64,000 bases of DNA, taken from Cristatella mucedo (Eukaryota > Bryozoa > Phylactolaemata > Cristatellidae). Made by a program: the position numbers and the translations under genes. Below the pieces are notes generated by a model. The model was given only the letters and a program-made list of their open reading frames with translations. It had not been told where the DNA came from and did not search any database. This document shows positions 57,301 to 64,000 of the stretch, one piece after another. The DNA is taken from NCBI GenBank assembly GCA_009760855.2, contig WPIO01000010.1, positions 886,501 through 950,500 of the forward strand, in the 5' to 3' direction. Within the stretch, counting starts at the first letter, position 1. Each line of letters starts with the position of its first letter.

Positions 57301-60300
57301 GAGGCTGATGGTTCCAGCTGTTGCACATCTGCTACAAACATTCTAGAGGCATCTCATACCAATAACCAGAATTCTTCTACTAACATCCAGAAAGCAGCTG
57401 TTACCAATGGCAACGTGGCAGCTGAAACAGAAGCCTCTGAGGCTGCTGTTGCACCTAGCCAGCATGCCTCGGCTGCCAATGCACAGGAAGTGGACCCTAC
57501 CTACGCTGTCCAACCAGCTGCTGCTAGTTACTTTGATGCATCTGCTCCTAATAAGCTCAAATCATCTGCTTCTAACATTCAAAATTATGCTGCCCTAAAC
57601 GTCTTTGAGGCAGATGCTTTCAACGCCCTGGAGGCAGCTACTGTACCCATTCCCGCCCTGGAGGCTGCTACTAGCAGCACTGCAGTGCAGTCCCTGAAGC
57701 CTTCTTACCTCGGCTATTCAGCAGATGCTTTGTCTGACCTCCAATACAATCGAGTTCCTGCTGCTTCTGTTGCTGCTATAGCACCCCAGGATTCAAGCTT
57801 TCAGATTCAACAGCTCTGCAATAATGTGCAGTCTTGGTCACAAGATGGAGGAAGAGAAAATGAGCAGCCTACAGGCAAAGGTTACGGTTTAAATGACAAG
57901 CTGCCTCTTGCAGAGACAAGGTTAAGCCCAGAGCAGCTCGTCTCTAATTCTGTACCGAAGCCTCTTCCAGTTGTCTTAGACGATTGTCAAACCGGCTGCC
58001 TCCCACTCATCAGCCAGAGCAGTCCTATTTCATATGGGATACGGAGACGAGTTCTTCCAGCTACATCTCCTGAGAGTTCACCGAATCGTTCTCTGGGAAC
58101 TGGACCTGTGCTTGGCTATGGTAATTTGCCTGAGAGTCAGGCTGCTCCTGCTGCTTCTTCCGAGGAGTCAGCTAGCCTGTCAGGTGGCTACCAGGCTTGC
58201 AATGACCAGACACTGAAAACACTACCAGAACCAGTGCCAAGCTCACTATCACTAGCATGGCCACTGCCTCCACCGGTGCTGCCACTGTGGCCTCTTAATC
58301 GCCTACAGCCTGCAGCAGGCGCTGCTCACAATTCTTTGGATGCAGGTATGGATCTATTGGATTGCTGTCGTCCATATTGCACCCCTTTAGATCTCATAAG
58401 TGCATGCATTCGCGAGCTAGTTCCACATTTATTAAAGGTCTACAAAGGGGGTTTATTTCTCTTAAATAGCTATAGAAATGGTTCAATGCAATTAGTATTT
58501 TAGTGTTGCTACATCATATGCAGCGCTACCCATGCATGGCCAATGAGCGACTGCTAGTCTGTATCTTGTGTTTCCATCATTTGCAGTTTATTAATAATAA
58601 TAACTATACATTTATATATCACCCTCAGAGAACTTAATTTCTTTCTAGGCACTTTACATTTGCTGTAATTGAAGCATGATTAATTCATTTAAATATCACC
58701 CTTGGAGAATTGAATTTCTTTCTAGGTACTTGACATTTGCTGCAATTGAAATTGAGCATGATCAATTTCATTACCGAGATGCTGTAGAATCTGGCCCTTA
58801 CTTTTCCAGATGCAAATAAAAATATATTGCATATCTGATTGCTAATCATATGATATGAAAAAGGAATAACTTATTCACACTGAAAGATATTGTGCATAAC
58901 TTTGCATACAATGTTATTGCAGAAATCATGTGTCAATCAGTTTAGCACTGCTACCTGAGCAGGCGTTTTTTGCCACTGACAATCTCGGGTTGGGAATTTA
59001 AACTTTCCTACTGATAGCATAGTTTTGTACAGAGCCTAAGTAATGTATATGTGCAGGGTATATAGCATGTACATGCACAGGGTATACGGCATTTTAAATG
59101 AACTTTTAAAGCCATATGCAACTGTTAACAAGTCTTGAAGATTGAACAGTATTGTCGTAGAGTCCACTCTGTAGCTAATGCATGTATGTGTGTATCTCCA
59201 TCTGTAACTCCACAAAGTCATAAAGACTACCTCTCCGCGTACGTGCGATTGTGCATCTGAACATTTTAGGTTATAGTAGCAGCACTGAAGCCATGCAAGC
59301 ATTCTTCGAGCTTGACCCAGAATATCAAAAGTACTGCCACTTGCACAGTGCTTGGGCATATGCACATCAGCTCTTTGCTTCAAGCACTGCATACAGGTAG
59401 GTTGTGTACCGTTCCATAATGTTCAGCTGACCTAATAACATCACTGCATGGTTTGTGTCTTCTTAACATTCAAACTAATTTTACTGACAATTGCAGTAAA
59501 TACGTTGAAAGTCACATGGCAGATTACAAGAGTTACAGCAACGTTGAGCTGAGCAGTGGTCTGGATTATGTTTTACCAGCATCGGCAGCTGAAGCTTCAG
59601 CAACGACCCGCGGAGAGACTGTGCTTTGCCACGTTCCATCGCCTAACTTTACAGTAGATGCATCGAAGTTGGATAGTGAAGAAGCTTACCCAAATAGCTG
59701 CAACCCTGCTAGTTCAGAACATACAGCAAACTCCGGTATACGGTTTAATAGTTCCGTCAATCCCCTACACAACAGTTCAGATGTCAGTCATACCAACGGA
59801 TGCAGTGAGACTGTCACAACAAGCAGTGGCATCGATGCTGCCAGCACCAGTGCTAATGTGGCCAGCAATGGCAGCACAAGAGCGGGCATTGCTGGCGACG
59901 ACAATAGCAGCCACTGCCGACGTAAGAAGCTGTATTTCGTTATTTGTCTTTTCTGCAAGCCTGCTAGTGAGTGTTTGATAGTAATCAATTGTCAGTTTTC
60001 ATGTCCTTGCAGTGGAGCCGAGTCTCTTGGCAGCAGGCACACATGGCGAGCCCATTGCCAATTCAGCGCTGCTCCTGGCATCTTTTAAAGAATTTCCTTC
60101 ATCATCTCAAGCACGCGTGAGCTTCACCAAGTCGGGGCAGCTTATTACAGTTGTTCCAAGCAGTGTGCAGGATGGAAACCCTGGCCTGATACAGATCAAC
60201 GATGTGGGGCCGATTATTCAGCAAGCTACAGATACAGCTGGCATGCATGCACCGACAGGTGTAGAGTTTCAATTTGGCTTAGAATTTCCCCTTGTCAGGT

Positions 60301-62589
60301 AAGTAACTAGCCTGAACAAGCTGCAGCAAAACAAATTTGCAAGTCGAGTATTGATGTGTATCTTCATAAAATAACTTCTGGGTCAAGTAGACATAGACCT
60401 GGTATTGGTGCTAACTTCTGTCGAATGTTGAACTGCTCCTTAATATTCGTCGATTAAGAAGAGTAAACATGACTAACTGTAACTATGCTCTGTTCAGGGA
60501 CCAGACTCGCAAGAGAGATGTGATTGATTTTTGCAAGCGACAAGTCAACAAGTATAAAAGTGAGAAAGACAGTGTTGACAAGGAGGCCACAGTTCTCATG
60601 TGGAACTTTTTGGCCATGCTAGTCAGGCAGAATGGGGTGAGTGTGGCCGCATAGAAACTGCGCTCACCGCAGCGCGATCGACTTTTTAAAATGATCTGAC
60701 TCGACTTTAAATCTAAATTTCAGACTTATATAAACTCGGACATCGTTGATCTTCTGATCGAAGAAGATGATGGCGGTATCTCACACGAGGATGGTGAGCC
60801 AGCTCCTAAGCAACAGCAGCCATTTGCTACAGCTGCCGACAAAAAAAACCTTGATGCCACCACTGACCGCCTTCGACTGCTGCTACTAGCTGGTCACACA
60901 AGAGAAGCTGTCACCCACGCTGTCAAAAATGGCCTTTGGGGACACGCATTCTTTCTCTCAAAACTGGACAGCCGTACTGAGAGCTTTGTTACTTCACGGT
61001 GAGCAGCAGCAATACAACACCATTTGACCTGCGATGCTGTGTATGTCTCAAGGTGTATGCTTTCGAGACTGCCCACTTGTGCTAGTTAGTGAGCGTCTCT
61101 ATGTATGTGAACAGGACTGTTTGTGCCGACCTTTCCCAAGCATGTCTGCCATAATTTAACTGCATTGCAATATTTTTCTGACTGCTGTGGTGTTACAAAC
61201 TATAATGCAAAATATTTTCAGGTTTCTTGCGACGTGCACGAGCAAGAAAGATCCCATCACTACGCTCTATGAGCTGATGCTGCACAAGCAGCCTAGTGTG
61301 GTCACGGTATGTGCCATAAACTGGCAAACGACTGCTGGCTATGTCGTCTATTTCTCTGCTGCATCGTGATGCAGCCGCTAGCAGGGCTACGGCTCAGCAT
61401 GATGTAGCGAGAGCGGCATTTGCTAACGCTACACTGGATTCAGAGTGCATCGGCTCAGTGCACGTTTCTTGCAGAGCATCGTCAATGGTGACTGCAGTGA
61501 CTGGCGTCAGCACCTGGCCATGATGCTGCATCCGACACGTGGTGACTCAGACTCACGGCGAGCGGTCGAGCAGCTGGGAGACGCCCTCGCTGCCCAAGGG
61601 CGAGTGGTAGCAAGCCAATTCTGCTATCTGGTGGCCGGGGTGCCGTTTGAAGGCTTCGGTAGCAAGAGCGCCAAGCTGAGCTTGCTCGGGGCGCATACGA
61701 GGTGCGCGTGCGTGCTTCTGCCTGCTCTGCCTTGTCCACTTTGTCACAACAGCCGAGTTAAACGTCGATTGCATTTCAAATTAATATTTGATGGACTTTG
61801 AGCATTTAATGCAAACTGGCATCGTGCCTCAATTCCTATTAGTAGTCCAAGGCTAACGTACTGCAGCCAGCATGTGTGCCTTTCATTTAGGCATCTGAGC
61901 CACCTAACTTAATGACAGCATTTGAAATGTATCATCTTCTTGCAAACGCTGCAGAATGCCGGAGAAAGAATTCCTGTCTAACCAACACGTCGAATGGACA
62001 GAGGTCTTAGAGTTTGCCTGGAGTCTACAAGACCGGCCTTTGTGATGCAGCATCTCCAGGTATCTTGGCACTCAAGGCAACAGCTACAGCAGCAGCAGCA
62101 GCAGTAGTAGCAGCTGTTGTGAGTGATGTGCTACTGAACTAACCTGTCGTTGCCTCTCTTCTGAGCCTTTGCACCAGGCACTGAATCGCCTGATCAGTGT
62201 AAGGTTATGACGGCTCAACTAGTTGCATGAGATGCTGCCAATCTGTTAGCTTTAGTTGCTCCATTTAACAAATTGTGTTACTGCTCGATTAAATGGCTAG
62301 CATTCAAGCCTGCATGCCTTTGCTAGCATCAGTAATCCCGGCCTAGTGACTGCGAGCCACATAGCTCGTTGGCGACACATAGTGATTATTCAAGCAGAGC
62401 TTAAGTATGGTAGCTTTAAGAGAGTGCAGAAGCAGCACATACTTCGGCAAAGCCTCGACCTTGTAGCAGAGATTTCCTTGAACTCGCTATCCACCTGCAG
62501 CAAAGCATGCTTTCTCTACCAGTTTTAAAGCGCCTGCTTAAGGGTTGTGCAGCTGCTTCGCCCCGATCTGTACATTCAACTCCCTCTCT

Positions 62590-62678
<89 letters not shown>

Positions 62679-63020
62679 CTCTCTCTTCTCTCGCCAACCA
62701 TCAAACTGGCTGAGTCTTTCTTTGGTGAATATCTGGCACTGCTTTCGGTTACATCAATGAATCAGTACTTGACAATGCTCTACACCAATGCATCTTACAA
62801 AAAGGACTGCTTCCAGCATACTTTCCGACTACCGATTGCTGCTTATCAGTCATGGCATGTTCTGCTATTGCTATTGCAGAGCTATAAGCTTGCCAAAGCT
62901 TGGATCCATCTGGAGTGCGGGCAGCTGCCGGAAGCGCTGCGCTACTGCCAGGCTATAGCCGGCAGAGTGCTGATCGAGCCGTCGCTCTTTTCTACCGACA
63001 TGCTCCACAGCCTGTTAGAG
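54333..63020 (+). CDS. SEC16: SEC16 COPII/ER-exit-site scaffold, 3' partial
   Basis: Exons: 54333-58345 (ATG at 54370, frame open back to an acceptor at 54331-54332), 59270-59396, 59497-59921, 60013-60298, 60498-60636, 60724-60998, 61222-61306, 61475-61701, 61955-62059 and 62880-63020; the gene continues past the window. Phases agree except at 61955-62059, which is one base short. Family landmarks: SGQLITVVPSSVQDGNPGLI at the start of the central domain; MWNFLAMLVRQNG; REAVTHAVKNGLWGHAFFLS; then DWRQHLAMML, LGDALAAQG and FCYLVAG, and YKLAKAWIHLECGQLPEALR, all of the ACE1 helical domain that binds Sec13. The N-terminal 1,325 codons are low-complexity with an octapeptide array. SEC16 organises ER exit sites and COPII coat assembly. 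The C-terminal Sec23-binding region is not in the window. Confidence 0.92.
55790..57690 (+). repeat. Degenerate 24-bp/octapeptide array in the first SEC16 exon
   Basis: Residues fall into successive eights with loose consensus T/A/S-N-x-x-E-A-A-A, for example TNIQVPTA-ANAQAAAA and then TNTMDVPS. Elsewhere SNIQNYAA-LNVFEADA-FNAL appears. A larger unit is also repeated: the GES...VSS.KADTA.NALE block begins at 56281 and again 435 bases (145 codons) later at 56716. Residues are mostly Ala, Thr, Asn and Ser, so the region is probably disordered. Confidence 0.75.
58590..58770 (-). mobile_element. Two tandem degenerate LINE tails (SEC16 intron)
   Basis: TATCACCCTCAGAGAACTTA with antisense CACTTTACATTTGCTGTAAT, repeated about 75 bases later as TATCACCCTTGGAGAATTGA with TACTTGACATTTGCTGCAAT. 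Confidence 0.7.
62580..62694. repeat. (CT)n microsatellite (SEC16 intron)
   Basis: Nearly pure CT for about 110 bases between the last two visible SEC16 exons, in the intron 62060-62879. Confidence 0.95.
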
Positions 63021-63899
63021 GTAGGCGATCTGCTCCCTCTGCTGTTCACGACTGCTGAATAGTTGGACGATGATAGCCAGTTGGAGCTCAGGCTCTGTTA
63101 GAGTTGTCGATCAGTTAGTTATCACTCTGACCAGAAAAAAGTGGCAATCAATGCTGCGTTAGAGCAGAAGCATTCGGATTAGGTTTCTATGTAAAACTGC
63201 AGCTTCTTGTAAGAGACCAATAGCAGCCAGCTCAAAGGCCTTTGACTCTACACCAGCATTGTGCTTTGCACTTGTAGTCGGACAAGAAATCATGAGTGGA
63301 AAACTATGTGGCAAAAATCAATACGTGCTTGAGCTAGGTGTAGGTACGAGCCAGTCATGGTGCGCCGGTGGTGACTTATTGTGCTACCTAGGCAGCTCCG
63401 GTTGCACGGTACTTCTAAAATGCAGGCAGAGCCGCTGTGCTATAGCTCTGCAGCCACTGCATGCTACTTATCAGCCCCTTGAGCAGCGCTGACCCTAAAG
63501 CAAACATGAATATTTGTTTGATCTGTAAGTAAACTCATTGAAAATCAAAGTCACAAAACTAGAGATCTTGTTGTATGATAAAGCTCCCCCTAATTTTTTG
63601 CTATTCCATAGATTAAAAATATGTGTTGCTGCTAAAAATATTTCTATTAAATACATAGATTGCATGGCCCACTTAAGATCAGCATAAGTGTGCGCTTAAT
63701 GCCGAGGTGCAGGCAATCAGAGCCATTTTGAGAAACTCCAGGCCCAGGCAGGTGCTTTAAAAGAGCAGACAACTGCCTGCAAACAACTTCATTGCAATAC
63801 CAGGCAAAGGTCACCCCCTCCCGCCCGATGCCTATTAAGTCTCAGCTGTAGTAATAATGATAGCAGCTACAACACTTCTTCCATTACATACATAGAGCT
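63021..63899. other. SEC16 intron sequence
   Basis: The donor GTAGGC at 63,021 opens an intron. No further SEC16 exon was recognisable before the window end. Confidence 0.5.
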
Positions 63900-64000
63900 A
63901 TTAAATAGTCTGCCATTACAACCTTAATGATCAGGTGACCACATGTGACCAATTAAATAGCCTGCCATTAAAACTTTAATGACCAGGTGACCACATGCCT
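63900..64000. repeat. Tandem repeat, 52-bp unit, running off the window
   Basis: ATTAAATAGTCTGCCATTAC, continuing to CAGGTGACCACATG, is repeated from 63,952 with few changes. The array may continue to the right. Confidence 0.8.

Noticed and set aside
62416-62760. Open frames of Ser-Leu or Arg-Glu repeats
   Set aside because: They are artefacts of the (CT)n microsatellite within a SEC16 intron.

Overview
This window is a stretch of animal (metazoan) nuclear DNA. Two host genes are split by GT-AG introns, KICS2 and SEC16, and the introns and flanks are packed with LINEs, tRNA-derived SINEs, LTR debris and microsatellites. The exact taxon cannot be fixed from sequence alone; an invertebrate fits best.

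Bases 1 to about 9,400 are strikingly AT-rich and hold a compact cluster of virus-like genes in both orientations. They include two related small structural-type genes, a double-jelly-roll-type major capsid gene, a YqaJ/lambda-type exonuclease, a tail-fibre-like repeat protein, a Cys-rich protein, a Maverick/Polinton-type integrase and a two-helix membrane protein. I read this as part of an endogenous Polinton/adintovirus-like or polinton-like virus element that runs off the left edge. Most genes carry frameshifts or stops. The capsid gene is split by a host SINE and a 228-bp solo LTR with perfect 5-bp target duplications sits between two genes, so the element is integrated and old. No protein-primed polymerase, packaging ATPase or protease was seen in this part.

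Bases 9,400 to 10,910 change abruptly to GC-rich sequence with scrambled gag and aspartic-protease pieces of an LTR retrotransposon and two inverted LTR fragments. From 11.9 to 28.4 kb the DNA is mainly copies of one L2/CR1-like LINE family (best copy 17.44-20.0 kb, minus strand, RT with YADD), two SINE families and a Tc1/mariner relic.

From 28.73 to 41.48 kb lies a KICS2 (C12orf66) ortholog on the plus strand. Seven exons are found and the N-terminal one or ones are not. KICS2 is a subunit of KICSTOR, which tethers GATOR1 to lysosomes and restrains mTORC1. Its two large introns are full of LINE and SINE copies. From 42 to 47.7 kb there are more LINE copies, including a plus-strand one with endonuclease and RT remnants. 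From 47.7 to 54.3 kb the sequence is mostly unique and unassigned.

From 54.33 kb to the right edge lies SEC16, the COPII/ER-exit-site scaffold, on the plus strand. A giant first visible exon encodes a low-complexity N-terminal region with a degenerate octapeptide array. Nine further exons encode the central conserved domain and most of the ACE1 domain. The gene continues beyond the window, and one ACE1 exon appears to be short by one base.
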